Source: CAZNER01 sp964572065 (GTDB taxonomy: Bacteria; Patescibacteriota; Dojkabacteria; JAHIVN01). From it: a stretch of DNA of 20,498 nucleotides. Below are positions 1 through 10,576 of this stretch, one piece after another. The first letter of the stretch is position 1. Every line of letters starts with the position of its first letter. The notes beneath the pieces are model-generated. The model was not told the DNA's origin. It worked only from the letters and a program-made list of their open reading frames with translations, and did no database searches. The DNA lies in NCBI GenBank assembly GCA_964572065.1, contig CAZNER010000035.1, positions 1 to 20,498 on the forward strand. The letters run 5' to 3'. The position numbers were made by a program, and so were the translations under genes.

Positions 1-1
1 A

Positions 2-3000
2 GCAGAAACATTTGTAGAATCCATTGAAGAAAACTTAAAAGCTGTAGATCAGATTCTTGAGTACAACTTAAGACTTAGGAAAGATAAGGAGGGTAATAAA
101 ATTAATAAGGCTCAATTAGAGGCTGCTGGGGAAAGAGCTAAGCCTTACTTAGTGCATGCTGCTTCTACTTTACAGAATGTAGATATTAGAGAGCAAGAGT
201 TAGTTGATAGACTTACTGAGATTTCTAACTTCTCTCAAGAAGAGATTGACCAAATGGCTATACAGTCTAGAGACTATGCTAAATTAGGTAAGCTAAGTGG
301 TCTAGCTAGGAAAGAAAAAAGAGAAGGTAAGCTATCTAAAGAAGATGCTGCTCTTAGAGATCAGCTTTTAAAAGAAGATAGAATTAATAAGCAAAAGTAT
401 AAGGACTTATTAGAAACTGCTGAAGAAGTTGATATTGAAGATCTTAGAGAAATCAAAGGTGATTTTGTAGATGCTCAGATTGGGGTTGACCAAACTGCAT
501 TTATGGAATTAGCTAAAGCAAAGGTAGAAGCTTATTCTGCTGCTAATCCTTCTAAAGCTATTATCAATAAAGGAGAAATGATGAGTATCCTTGAGGACGT
601 AGCTAAACTTAAAAATAGGAGAGAATCATACGCTAAGTTCTATGATTACCTTGCTACTCCAGAAGGTATTGCTAATATGTCTAAATTAGTTAATGCTGCT
701 GAAGAAGCTTTGGATCAAGAATTATCACAGGCAGATGCTGAGAAAGCTGTTGAGTTAGCTAAGAATGCAAAGAACAAGGCTGATTTAGATTTAGCTAAGC
801 ATAAAGGAGAAGCTGGTTTAGGGGGTAACGCATCACTTAAAGGTGTAAATAGCTCTATACAGGAAGGAGCTAAAAAACAAAGAACTAGGAATAGGTTTAA
901 TCCTGATACCCCATTTAAAAGTTTAATGGAAAGGTATACAAAGAGCCCTGCTCTATTTGATGTAGAATCAAAAGAATTCCTTAAATTCCACAATGAAAAG
1001 AGACCTCATAATCAGATTAGTGAGGCTATCATAGATAATCCAGTTGAATTTGCAGAATGGGTACAAGCTCAGTATGAGGCAGAAGAAGTAGATGCTGCTA
1101 AGAGAACATTGATTGAAGAATTCTTTGCTGACATTTCTGATAAGATACAGGATAAATTTGAGCAAGAGAATCCACCTAACCCTGCGTATGATCAAGAGGA
1201 TGAGACTGTAGAGCCTGAAGAAATAAAAGGTAACTACTTTAATGAGAATACTCTAGAACCCCAGAGATTAGATAGTCAAGAATATGAATGGGAATGGGAT
1301 GAACAGACAGAAAGATGGGTATTCCCTAGAGATAATGATGGGCTACTTAAAAAGGCTGTTAACTTCATGGGAATTGACTGGGAGTATATTAAGTCAGGTG
1401 AGATTAAAAAGAATCAAGAAGTTAGGTTTAGAATTGACTTAGAAAGCCTATCTAAAGATAGTTACCATAATCAAAATCTTGTAGGTACTACTGATGAGAA
1501 TTATATGGAGAATTTTAGGATTACTGCATATACTCTAGATAAGAATGGGGAGCCTAAAGTATTAGGAGCTGTTCCTGGCATACCTAACAAAAAGAAACAA
1601 GAGAAATATCTTGCAGATACTGAATGGACTAAAAAATCTAAAGAGCTAGTAGATTTTAGGAAAGCAGTATACAAGCTATTGAAGGATGGTAATTACCTAA
1701 ACAAAGATAATTCTGTAGCTAGTTCTGATAAATATGTAGATTTACCATATACTTCTAAAGTAGGTAGAGTTGGTACAGGAAGAATTAACATGCACCCAAC
1801 TAAAGAAGGAGGTAAGATTAGTACTGTAACTGATGGTGAAGTAATACTTGCTGTAGCTAAGAATATTGACGGTGAAGTAGGTTTGCATATTAATAACAAT
1901 ACTAAGAATATTCAACCTAGAGCAGTTAAAGGATTAACCCCAGGAGGTGTGTATTTCCTAGTAGAATCTGCTAATGGGGAGTATTTACCTATTCCAGCTA
2001 ATACTAGATTTGTTACAGAAAAAGAAGCTGATGAAATTGTAGCTTCTCTAGCTGAGGCATGGGATCAGTTAATAAGCACATCTAATGCACTTGCACAAGA
2101 AGGAAAATCACCTGATGTAATTAAACATAAAGCAATTGCAGAGTTTATTAAAGACTATAAAGAGCCTATTAATGAGATAGTATACTTAGATATTATGCCT
2201 GACCAATATGCTCAGGGAGATAAGAAATGGATGATTAGACAAAAGGATAATACCTTCTCTAACTCTATGGATTCTACAGAGCTTAAGGAATATATAATGA
2301 AGAGAAGATCTCAGGTTAATTATAAGAAGACAAACATTGGTTCTTATAACTCAGAGATTGATGGTGATAAGATTACTACTACATTAGATAGTAAAACTCC
2401 TATACATTCTCCTACAGTGACTGTTAATGGTTTCCAAGAGATTGGAGCTAAACCAGCAGTTAGTGTAACTTCATCTACAGAAACTATTTCAGTTGAAGCT
2501 ATTTCAGATCACGATTATAATGATTGGTCAAACAAAGGGTTCAAAAAATGGATCAAAGAAAATGCTAATGCTGAAAATGTTATCAATGATATTGTACAAA
2601 AGTATAAGTATGGTAAACAACTAAGTGATTACCAGATAGCATTAATGGAAGATGGTGATACTGCAGCTTATGTTAATAAAAGACTTATAGAGGAAAAAGA
2701 AAGGGAAGATGCTGGTAAAGCTAAATTCTCTGGAGGATTTGGTCAATTTAATTTAGAAAGTGAAGAACAAAAAGCAACTCAAGAAGAGGTTAATACTGAT
2801 ACTTCTGTTATTGAGAGCTCCTCTTCTGTAGAAAATATTGAGAGTAGTATTAATATGGGAGGAGGTAAAGGTCTTAACTTTGGTAAGCCTAACCTATTCA
2901 AGATGCCTGATAATAGATTTGAGGGTACTTGGGATAGAGAAAAAGAGCAGTCTTGGTTAAGAAAGAACTTACCTCAAGTTCCTATGACAGTCTTAGATGA

Positions 3001-6000
3001 CATGCATACAATCTTCAATAATGGGGGTAAATATGCTTGGGGGGTATTCCAAGATGCCGCTATGTTTATAGCTGAGAATGCAGGTGTAGGTACTGTTTAC
3101 CATGAGGCATTCCACGCAGTATTTAACTTATATCTTACTGATAATCAGAAACTTAAGCTATATGCTGAGGCTCAAGCTGAGACAGGAATTTCAGATGACC
3201 TTACTCTAGAAGAGTGGATGTCAGATAAGTTCCAGGAATACCAAGTTTCTGGTGTTATGCCTGAAGGTATTAAGCCTTCTACTAAAAATGTATTCCAAAG
3301 ATTATGGAACTTTATTAAGTCTATAATAGGTAGAGATACATATACTCTTTCAGAAGTATTTGAAAGAATGAATAATGGTAAATACTCTAACAAAAGAATT
3401 AAAGGTTCATTTAAGGGTACTAGATATAGTATGATTGATGGTCTTAATGCTAAGGACAAAAGAGAAAGAATTGATATGCTTAACTCTTTGGTATTAGATA
3501 CTATTGATCACCTTATTCAGACTTATGACTATGGAAGTGTTTCTGAAGCTATCAACGAAGCTAGGTTTAAATTTAAATATGCTGATGGTCAAGAAGTAGT
3601 ATTCCAAGGGATAAATGCTATATATGCTAGTTTCTTCCAGGATTATATTTTCCCTTCATTTAAGATGTATTCTATTATTGGTGAGAATAACTATGATTGG
3701 AATAAGATAAAACAGACTAAACATTACAGAGAGAATCCTGAAATGTATGAGAATGCAATTAATGAATCTCCAGATTTATTAGAGCATAGATGGGCACAAC
3801 TAGATATTCTAAATGATCAGTTCTTCAATAAGAAAACTGGTAAGATTGAATTAGGACCTTTGGTTTCTTTGGCTATTAAAGATTTAGCTAGGTATAATAT
3901 TAAAATCAAAGGAGGTAAAGTAAGAAAGTCTGATAGTAATATAGAAGATATTAATGAAGAGTATAGCTTTGAAGATGGTTACAACTTTGAGTGGTGGCAA
4001 AAAGCTAGAGCTGAGACTTCATTAAAAGATACAGCTTCTTTTTATATCAAGCATGAATTATCTAAATTCTTTGATATCTTTGTAGATGATAAAGGGGTTA
4101 AGCAAGTAGCTACAGATAGTTTAGGATTTAACAAGAGACTAAGATTTGATAAAGTATTTAATGATTTAAAACATAAGTTAACTACTTTATCTTCTAGTGA
4201 GGAAATGATTGATTACCTTAGAAAAAACTCTAAGATTAAGCCTTACTATGAAGTAATTGCTGATAAGATGGAACAAGATAAAAGATTTAGATCTGCATTC
4301 TTCCATTCACTGGCTACAACTTTGAATAATGCTACTATGCTTAGACAAGAGTCTGATGAAGATGGTAGAACTTCTTATAAAATATTTGACTCTAATAGAA
4401 ACTCTCCTGATAAAATAATCAGAAATGAGTGGAATGCCGCTTATATTTATAATCAAGATTTCCAAAAGCTTACTCCAGAGAAAGCTCAGCAAATATTTGA
4501 CAATATTGAAAAGCAGATATCTAAGATAAAAATATCTAATGAGGACACTCTTTCATACAGTAGAGCAAAAGCTTTAAGTGAAGAACTTGCTAAGGTAGGT
4601 ATTATACTTAACCAAAGAACTTTACGTAATGAGTATGAGTCTAATCCTAAGTCTTTTATTAGTACATTTGATGGACCAGTAGGTTTATTTAATACTGTAG
4701 CTAATAAAATCAAGCAGGGTAAAAATCCATTTGCACAAGGTAAAGATGCTGAGTCTCAAGGACTTGCGCCATTTATACAAATGGGGGTTAATGCTAGAAT
4801 GGATTTATATGAAAGTGCATATATGAATGCTGAAGGTAAACAACAATTTGCTAATGTTGTGCCTAATCACTTTAGCATGTTAATTAATGCACTTAAGAAC
4901 TCTAGTAAGTATAAAGATATTATTAATCAATATACTACAGATCCGTTTTACAAAAAGCATAAATGGCTTAAAGAGCTTAAGAAGTCTAAAGAGAATAGAG
5001 ATTTATTTGGGTACACTGTATTAGATGGTCTTAGAGATGACACTGGGGAAGCTGGTAAAAAGTATACTAGACTTTCTCCTAAAGAAAGAATGATAGTTGA
5101 CTTAGTTCTTTTTCACAATGAAAGTGCTGAAGGAGTTGAGAATAAGGAAGTAGCTAAATATACAATGCCTATTCTTGCAGATGCTGCTCAGTTACCTATT
5201 GTGCAGTTTAAGAAATACTCTAATGAAGAAGTGTTAGATTCTTTAATGGATGTATATGATCAAGAGACTGCTAGAATTGAAAAAGTTAAAAACGAACAAC
5301 AGACTCTTTCTCCTGATAGATTTATTGAGAACTATCATATTAATAGGGACGGTAGACTTTCTCTAGAAGAGCAATTAGCAACAGCTAAAGGTTTACAGTA
5401 TCACTACATTGTAGGTGCTGAAGGGCTTACTAGAGAACAAGTTAGAGAGCATATTAAAAAGAATATCTTAGGTAAAGAAGTTAATGAGATTCTTGATACT
5501 ATGGAACAGTTTAGTATTAAATTCCAAAGTGGTGCTCATATACTTCCTAAGACTATACAAGATATTAATGGTTTTGTAGAAAGTTATGTGTATAACTCTT
5601 TCTTGGCTAACACTAATATGTTACAGTTATTCTCAGGGGATACTGCATTTTATAAAAACCAGGTTAACTTAGCAAAAAGAAATAAACAAATTGCTAACCC
5701 TGGTAACCTACTAGACTTAGCTGCTACTGGTCCAACTTATAAAAGTGTTTTCTTACAAGATGAGAATGTAGATAGTAAGTTCATAGAGATGTATAAGAGA
5801 ATCCTTAAAGATGACAAAGAAGGATTAGCTTTAGCTACTTCATTTACTGGTATTACACAAGGTGATGGTCAGGCATATATTTCAATTGATAGATACAAAA
5901 GTATTTTTGAAGGTGCAGGTCTATGGACTGATGAACATGAGAATACTTATAAGAAAATCAAGACTGGTAAAAAGCTTGACGCTAAAGAATTATCATTAGT

Positions 6001-9000
6001 TTTACAGCCTATTAAGCCATTTGTTTATGGTAAAAGGTTAGATCAGGCTACTAATACTATGGTTCCTATCCAGAATAAAAACTCTGAATTTGTAGTTATT
6101 CCTCAAATGTTAGATTTAGCTGAATCTGAAAAAGACAAAGCTAGAATACAAAAGATGCTTGATCTATTTGAAGGAGATAACAAAGTTGATAGTATTCAAT
6201 TTGAGTCTGCTGTAAAAGTAGGGGGTAGAAATCTTATTAAATTTGATGAGATTAACAATGATAACATAGATTCTGTAAAGGAGAGTGCTGAGGTATTAAA
6301 CAATTCTGATTACAGAATTCAGTTGAATGTTCCTGAACACCATATTGATACTACAGTACTATTTGGTACTCAGATTAGGAAGTTAGCTATCTCTAATATT
6401 GACCCTAATACAATGTATAATATACCTGAAATTTCTGATACTCCTATATCAGGAAGAAAGGTTATAAAATTATATCAGGCTGCTATTACAGGTAATATTA
6501 ATGAGTCTTATGGAGAAGTAATGTCAATGTTCTATAACCCAGATGGGTCTAGAAACATGAAGAAGATTAGAGACTTAATTCAAAGAGAAATTGATGATAG
6601 AGGTCTTACTCCTAAGTATACTAAAGCAGTAGAACTTCATGGTGAAGAGTTTGCTTTACCTCTATTCTTCCCATTATTATCTAATAAGATAGAGTCATTA
6701 CTTAGTTCTGTATTTAGAAATAATATTACTAAGCAAAGAATTAAAGGTGGATCATTTGTACAAGTATCTGATTTTACTTTTTCTGATCAACTTAAGGTTA
6801 CTTCCAAAAAAACTGAGAATGGAGAAGTTGTAGAATACATGGAAGCTTTAATGCCTTGGTGGTCTAGAGAATATTTCCCTACTAATGCAGATGGTGAAGT
6901 AGATTTTCAAAAAATACAAAAAGAAACTCCAGAACTATTAGAGGCAATTGGATTTAGAATTCCTACAGAAGCTAAATACTCTTTCCCTATTATTAAAGTA
7001 GTTGGATTTACTAGTCCACAACAAGGGGGTGTAATTGTATTACCTGCAGATGTAATCCACAGAACAGGTGCGGATTTTGATGTTGATAAATTGTTCGTAA
7101 TGATGCCTGAGTTTGAAAACATTAACAAACCAATTTTAGGTCAAGCATCAATTGAGAGAAAGTATAATAATTATATAAAAACTCTCCAATGGTCACCACA
7201 AGCAAATAAGGAAATTGTTAGAGCAGATATTGAAGACTTTGATGATTTACGAAGTAGAAAAGAATTTGCAAAAACTTTTAATTATATGTGGGATGAAAAG
7301 GATTTCACATGGAAAGAAAGGGAGAAAAGTTTTAGAAAAGTGCCTTCTGGTGAGGAAACTAAAGCTTCTAGAGATAATATGTTAATAGATATTATCAAAG
7401 GAATTATGTGGAATCCCGCACATCAGAAAGAAGTATTATCGCATAACACATTTAAAGACCTTAAAGGTTTCTTAGATAAATATGGGTTAGATACTAGTGG
7501 TAATATCAATATGAGTTTACCTTCATCCCAGTTAGAGTTGTTTAAAAGAAACATGGCAGGTAATGACCTTATTGGTATCTTTGCTAATCATAACTCTAAC
7601 CACTCTATTCTACAACATACTAATATTGCTTTTGATAGTAGGATTGGTATGAGGTATGGGGACAAGTGGATAACTGAAGAAGATGAAAATGGTGAATCTA
7701 AGGCTTATTTGTTCACTGATCTTAATAGAATATATAGTCCTGTAGATGGTAAGTTGATTACTGGTTCTCTTGCTCAGTTTTTGGCAGCTTCTGTGGATAA
7801 TGCTAATGACCCAGTTCTATCTATGCTTAACATTAATACATTTACTGCAGATACAGTGGCTATGTTAGTGAGAACAGGTATGGATTTAGAAACTGTATTA
7901 GCATTTATTAATCAACCTGTTATTAAAAGACTGGCACAAGAAGTTGAAAATGGTAAGAAGGAAAGTATTGCTATAGATAATATGGTAGAAGCCTTTCAAA
8001 AAGGTTTGGATAAAAACTTTAAAAAGGATGGAGAAAAGGTTGACCTTGATTCTAAATTATTAAAAGCTAGATTAGAATTAAATAAACTAAAGAATAAAGA
8101 TAAATTAACTTCTTCAGAGAAAGATAGAGTTAAAGAGTTAGAGGCTATGTGGGACGGAGAGAAAGGGCAAAAAGAAATGGATTATTCTGTAGCTGCTGCA
8201 TTTAAGCACTATTATAACTTAGCTAATAGTTTGTCTGAACTTACTCAAGCATCAAGAGCTGACTCTAAAGGATCTTCTGATATTGTAGCTAATGAGCTAT
8301 TCTTAGATAGGATAGATGATACAATGAAAGATAAGAACTTTGTTAAGGGTACAGTAGCTGAATTATTTAATGGAGAAGCTTATGAATTTATCAAAGAGTT
8401 TACAGACAAAGGAGTAAGAGCTGCTAACCAGGAGTTAAAGAATTATTTCCCATGGGTTAACTCTACATTTAAAGAAGTAAAAGCAAAATTTGAAAAGTAC
8501 AAAGGTTATAAACTTAGTGAGAAAGAAATTAAACTAATTAATTCAAACCTAGTTTCTTATATAGGATCACAATTTGAAGAGTTTAATATTGGTAAAGAGG
8601 AAACTAATTACTTACTTAAAGATCTTCCAGGAGAATTCCATTTAAGAAAACAAGAAGATGAGTACTTTAGAGATAATCCATTTATTGAAGCCCTACATTA
8701 TGAGAATAAAGAGAATGTAGGAATGCCTAGGATTATAACTAATAACACTGCAAGTCTAGATCCTACTCAGAAAGAGCTAATCGAAGAAGGGTTCATGGAG
8801 TTATTAGCTGACCCTAACTACAATGAAATGATTAGAAATCTAATTAAGTACTCTTTTGTTACTCAAGGATTTGGATTCTCTCCAGTTGGATTTAATAACT
8901 TATTTGATAGTGAGTTTTACATTAAACTGAAGGATAGTAAAGGAATATCATTTGCTGAAGCATTGAGAGCTAATCAAAACCTACTTGCAGGTAATGAAGA

Positions 9001-10570
9001 GGCTGTTGGAGACTTTGTTGAAATGTTCTTACAGAACCATCATGAAAAATTAGGATTTACTTCTAAGTACAATACCTCAACTATTAAGAAGTTGTCTGAT
9101 AGTTATTATACTACTGATGGTTATAATAACCCTGCTTCAGGCATATTGACTTCTTTTATAGTAGAGAATGAGTTAGCAATTGCTGAAAAACCTTATATTA
9201 CTGTAAGTACCTCAATAGGTAAGTTATTGTACAAAAAACAAGCCCCAGGAGAGAAGTATGCTATGTATACATTATTATCTCCTACAGGTAAGGAGAATGT
9301 ATTATTACAGTATAATCCTAATATCAGACACAGTTATTTAGAAGATAACCTAATTGATATTACTCCTAAGATTAATTACGTAAATCAAGCGGATAGTAAG
9401 TTTAAATTTACCAATATTGCTGATCTTAGGGATAAACAAAAGGGGTTTGATAAAATAGTACACAGTGCTGCTGACTATAAGTATATGAAGAATGTTAACG
9501 AGTTACCAACTCTTAAGCCTATCATTAGAAAGAAGGATTCTGAAGTTACTCCTGAAACACCTACTGAAGAAACAATTTCTTTACAAAATGATAATGTAGC
9601 AAAGGTTAAAGACGGTAGTAAAGTAATAACTAATAGAACATATAAAATTCCTAATGGAGTTAAGAAGTTAGATGATACAACTGCAGTTGAGACTACTTAC
9701 TTAGGTGAGTTTAAAGTAGATCAAGGAGGAGTATATATGGAAGGAAATGCTGAAGAGTTCTTATATAATATCTTTGAGACTGCTCAATATGAGGAAGATG
9801 AGTTAATGAAAACTGGTAAGACTTATATTGACTTTGATGAATTTGCTCAGTCAGAAGGATTTGTTAACTGGAATGATTTCCAAAACAATAATAAGTTCTC
9901 TAGAAACTTTATTAATGGTACTGAGAGTAGGCATGTTCATCATATAAAAGTAGTAGAAAAAGTGGCTAGCACACCTACTAGACAAGGTACAATAAATGTA
10001 TACTGGGGACAAGCTGAATCTGAAACTTCTACAAGAATACTTTCTAACCTAGCACCAAGAAAATTTACATGGGAAGGTAGAGAATATGGGTCTGTAGAGC
10101 ATGCTTATCAGTCTAATAAATCAGGTACTTTTAATCAGAATACTTATGATAAATATGAAGCTATAGGCGGATATGGTAAGAAAATAAGAGGGAAAGGGAC
10201 TGTTGCAGAAATGAAGACTGCTGATAGTTTAGGGTTAATGAAACAACTTGTAGTAGAAAGTTTTAAGCAGAATCCTAATTCTGAAGCTGCTAAAAAATTG
10301 ATGCAGTATGAGAACTTTACTCATAATACCAATCAGCTAATTGATCAAGCATTTTTAGAAGGATTAAAGCTTGCCCAAAAAGAATTAGATAATTTATCCC
10401 AAGAAAATTTGGAAAAGTCAAAAGAAAGTAGTACCTTTGTAAAACCAGCAGTACCTAGTAAGTTTGCAGGTGGATTTGGTCAGTTTAATTTCTCAGATGA
10501 GGAAATCAAAGCTGCTGATGAGGAAGATAACAGTAATGATCATGATAACACATGTAAAACACCTTTTTAA
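2..10570 (+). CDS. Giant virion RNA polymerase polyprotein with metalloprotease-like and NADAR domains (5' partial)
   Basis: The frame is open to the first bases of the window, so the protein is 5'-truncated; 3,522 residues are visible (numbered here from base 2). A GTG at 152 is an internal Val, not a start. Residues about 1-330 are Ala/Lys/Glu-rich and probably helical or coiled coil. Residues 1034-1038 read HEAFH with a downstream EEWMSDKF, like a gluzincin zinc-protease site. Residues about 2305-2370 look like the RNA polymerase beta'/RdRP-type double-psi barrel: an RIPT lead-in, then GADFDVDKLF with Asp2358, 2360 and 2362 as likely Mg ligands. In the crAss-like phage phi14:2 such a protein is a packaged polymerase that transcribes early genes. 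Residues about 3331-3457 match NADAR (ILSNLAPRKF, GSVEHAYQSNKSG). The ten-residue motif KFxGGFGQFN occurs at 908-917 and 3487-3496. The polymerase call is confident; processing is inference. Confidence 0.88.
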   Translation, partial: AETFVESIEENLKAVDQILEYNLRLRKDKEGNKINKAQLEAAGERAKPYLVHAASTLQNVDIREQELVDRLTEISNFSQEEIDQMAIQSRDYAKLGKLSGLARKEKREGKLSKEDAALRDQLLKEDRINKQKYKDLLETAEEVDIEDLREIKGDFVDAQIGVDQTAFMELAKAKVEAYSAANPSKAIINKGEMMSILEDVAKLKNRRESYAKFYDYLATPEGIANMSKLVNAAEEALDQELSQADAEKAVELAKNAKNKADLDLAKHKGEAGLGGNASLKGVNSSIQEGAKKQRTRNRFNPDTPFKSLMERYTKSPALFDVESKEFLKFHNEKRPHNQISEAIIDNPVEFAEWVQAQYEAEEVDAAKRTLIEEFFADISDKIQDKFEQENPPNPAYDQEDETVEPEEIKGNYFNENTLEPQRLDSQEYEWEWDEQTERWVFPRDNDGLLKKAVNFMGIDWEYIKSGEIKKNQEVRFRIDLESLSKDSYHNQNLVGTTDENYMENFRITAYTLDKNGEPKVLGAVPGIPNKKKQEKYLADTEWTKKSKELVDFRKAVYKLLKDGNYLNKDNSVASSDKYVDLPYTSKVGRVGTGRINMHPTKEGGKISTVTDGEVILAVAKNIDGEVGLHINNNTKNIQPRAVKGLTPGGVYFLVESANGEYLPIPANTRFVTEKEADEIVASLAEAWDQLISTSNALAQEGKSPDVIKHKAIAEFIKDYKEPINEIVYLDIMPDQYAQGDKKWMIRQKDNTFSNSMDSTELKEYIMKRRSQVNYKKTNIGSYNSEIDGDKITTTLDSKTPIHSPTVTVNGFQEIGAKPAVSVTSSTETISVEAISDHDYNDWSNKGFKKWIKENANAENVINDIVQKYKYGKQLSDYQIALMEDGDTAAYVNKRLIEEKEREDAGKAKFSGGFGQFNLESEEQKATQEEVNTDTSVIESSSSVENIESSINMGGGKGLNFGKPNLFKMPDNRFEGTWDREKEQSWLRKNLPQVPMTVLDDMHTIFNNGGKYAWGVFQDAAMFIAENAGVGTVYHEAFHAVFNLYLTDNQKLKLYAEAQAETGISDDLTLEEWMSDKFQEYQVSGVMPEGIKPSTKNVFQRLWNFIKSIIGRDTYTLSEVFERMNNGKYSNKRIKGSFKGTRYSMIDGLNAKDKRERIDMLNSLVLDTIDHLIQTYDYGSVSEAINEARFKFKYADGQEVVFQGINAIYASFFQDYIFPSFKMYSIIGENNYDWNKIKQTKHYRENPEMYENAINESPDLLEHRWAQLDILNDQFFNKKTGKIELGPLVSLAIKDLARYNIKIKGGKVRKSDSNIEDINEEYSFEDGYNFEWWQKARAETSLKDTASFYIKHELSKFFDIFVDDKGVKQVATDSLGFNKRLRFDKVFNDLKHKLTTLSSSEEMIDYLRKNSKIKPYYEVIADKMEQDKRFRSAFFHSLATTLNNATMLRQESDEDGRTSYKIFDSNRNSPDKIIRNEWNAAYIYNQDFQKLTPEKAQQIFDNIEKQISKIKISNEDTLSYSRAKALSEELAKVGIILNQRTLRNEYESNPKSFISTFDGPVGLFNTVANKIKQGKNPFAQGKDAESQGLAPFIQMGVNARMDLYESAYMNAEGKQQFANVVPNHFSMLINALKNSSKYKDIINQYTTDPFYKKHKWLKELKKSKENRDLFGYTVLDGLRDDTGEAGKKYTRLSPKERMIVDLVLFHNESAEGVENKEVAKYTMPILADAAQLPIVQFKKYSNEEVLDSLMDVYDQETARIEKVKNEQQTLSPDRFIENYHINRDGRLSLEEQLATAKGLQYHYIVGAEGLTREQVREHIKKNILGKEVNEILDTMEQFSIKFQSGAHILPKTIQDINGFVESYVYNSFLANTNMLQLFSGDTAFYKNQVNLAKRNKQIANPGNLLDLAATGPTYKSVFLQDENVDSKFIEMYKRILKDDKEGLALATSFTGITQGDGQAYISIDRYKSIFEGAGLWTDEHENTYKKIKTGKKLDAKELSLVLQPIKPFVYGKRLDQATNTMVPIQNKNSEFVVIPQMLDLAESEKDKARIQKMLDLFEGDNKVDSIQFESAVKVGGRNLIKFDEINNDNIDSVKESAEVLNNSDYRIQLNVPEHHIDTTVLFGTQIRKLAISNIDPNTMYNIPEISDTPISGRKVIKLYQAAITGNINESYGEVMSMFYNPDGSRNMKKIRDLIQREIDDRGLTPKYTKAVELHGEEFALPLFFPLLSNKIESLLSSVFRNNITKQRIKGGSFVQVSDFTFSDQLKVTSKKTENGEVVEYMEALMPWWSREYFPTNADGEVDFQKIQKETPELLEAIGFRIPTEAKYSFPIIKVVGFTSPQQGGVIVLPADVIHRTGADFDVDKLFVMMPEFENINKPILGQASIERKYNNYIKTLQWSPQANKEIVRADIEDFDDLRSRKEFAKTFNYMWDEKDFTWKEREKSFRKVPSGEETKASRDNMLIDIIKGIMWNPAHQKEVLSHNTFKDLKGFLDKYGLDTSGNINMSLPSSQLELFKRNMAGNDLIGIFANHNSNHSILQHTNIAFDSRIGMRYGDKWITEEDENGESKAYLFTDLNRIYSPVDGKLITGSLAQFLAASVDNANDPVLSMLNINTFTADTVAMLVRTGMDLETVLAFINQPVIKRLAQEVENGKKESIAIDNMVEAFQKGLDKNFKKDGEKVDLDSKLLKARLELNKLKNKDKLTSSEKDRVKELEAMWDGEKGQKEMDYSVAAAFKHYYNLANSLSELTQASRADSKGSSDIVANELFLDRIDDTMKDKNFVKGTVAELFNGEAYEFIKEFTDKGVRAANQELKNYFPWVNSTFKEVKAKFEKYKGYKLSEKEIKLINSNLVSYIGSQFEEFNIGKEETNYLLKDLPGEFHLRKQEDEYFRDNPFIEALHYENKENVGMPRIITNNTASLDPTQKELIEEGFMELLADPNYNEMIRNLIKYSFVTQGFGFSPVGFNNLFDSEFYIKLKDSKGISFAEALRANQNLLAGNEEAVGDFVEMFLQNHHEKLGFTSKYNTSTIKKLSDSYYTTDGYNNPASGILTSFIVENELAIAEKPYITVSTSIGKLLYKKQAPGEKYAMYTLLSPTGKENVLLQYNPNIRHSYLEDNLIDITPKINYVNQADSKFKFTNIADLRDKQKGFDKIVHSAADYKYMKNVNELPTLKPIIRKKDSEVTPETPTEETISLQNDNVAKVKDGSKVITNRTYKIPNGVKKLDDTTAVETTYLGEFKVDQGGVYMEGNAEEFLYNIFETAQYEEDELMKTGKTYIDFDEFAQSEGFVNWNDFQNNNKFSRNFINGTESRHVHHIKVVEKVASTPTRQGTINVYWGQAESETSTRILSNLAPRKFTWEGREYGSVEHAYQSNKSGTFNQNTYDKYEAIGGYGKKIRGKGTVAEMKTADSLGLMKQLVVESFKQNPNSEAAKKLMQYENFTHNTNQLIDQAFLEGLKLAQKELDNLSQENLEKSKESSTFVKPAVPSKFAGGFGQFNFSDEEIKAADEEDNSNDHDNTCKTPF
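2723..2752 (+). repeat. First copy of KFxGGFGQFN peptide motif in the giant ORF
   Basis: Encodes KFSGGFGQFN followed by LESEEQKATQEE and a Ser/Glu-rich, probably disordered linker. It lies upstream of the HEAFH domain. Nine of ten residues match the copy at 10,460-10,489, and both are followed by an acidic stretch. The DNA copies differ at wobble positions, so the conservation appears to be at protein level rather than a recent duplication. Confidence 0.85.
10460..10489 (+). repeat. Second copy of KFxGGFGQFN peptide motif, near the C-terminus
   Basis: Encodes KFAGGFGQFN followed by FSDEEIKAADEE and a short acidic tail. It lies 26 residues before the end of the giant protein, right after the NADAR domain. 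Together with the copy at 2,723-2,752 it brackets the protease-like, polymerase and NADAR parts. Possible meanings are a processing site, a virion-loading tag, or the scar of two fused ORFs that each ended with this motif. Confidence 0.85.
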
Positions 10571-10576
10571 TATATT

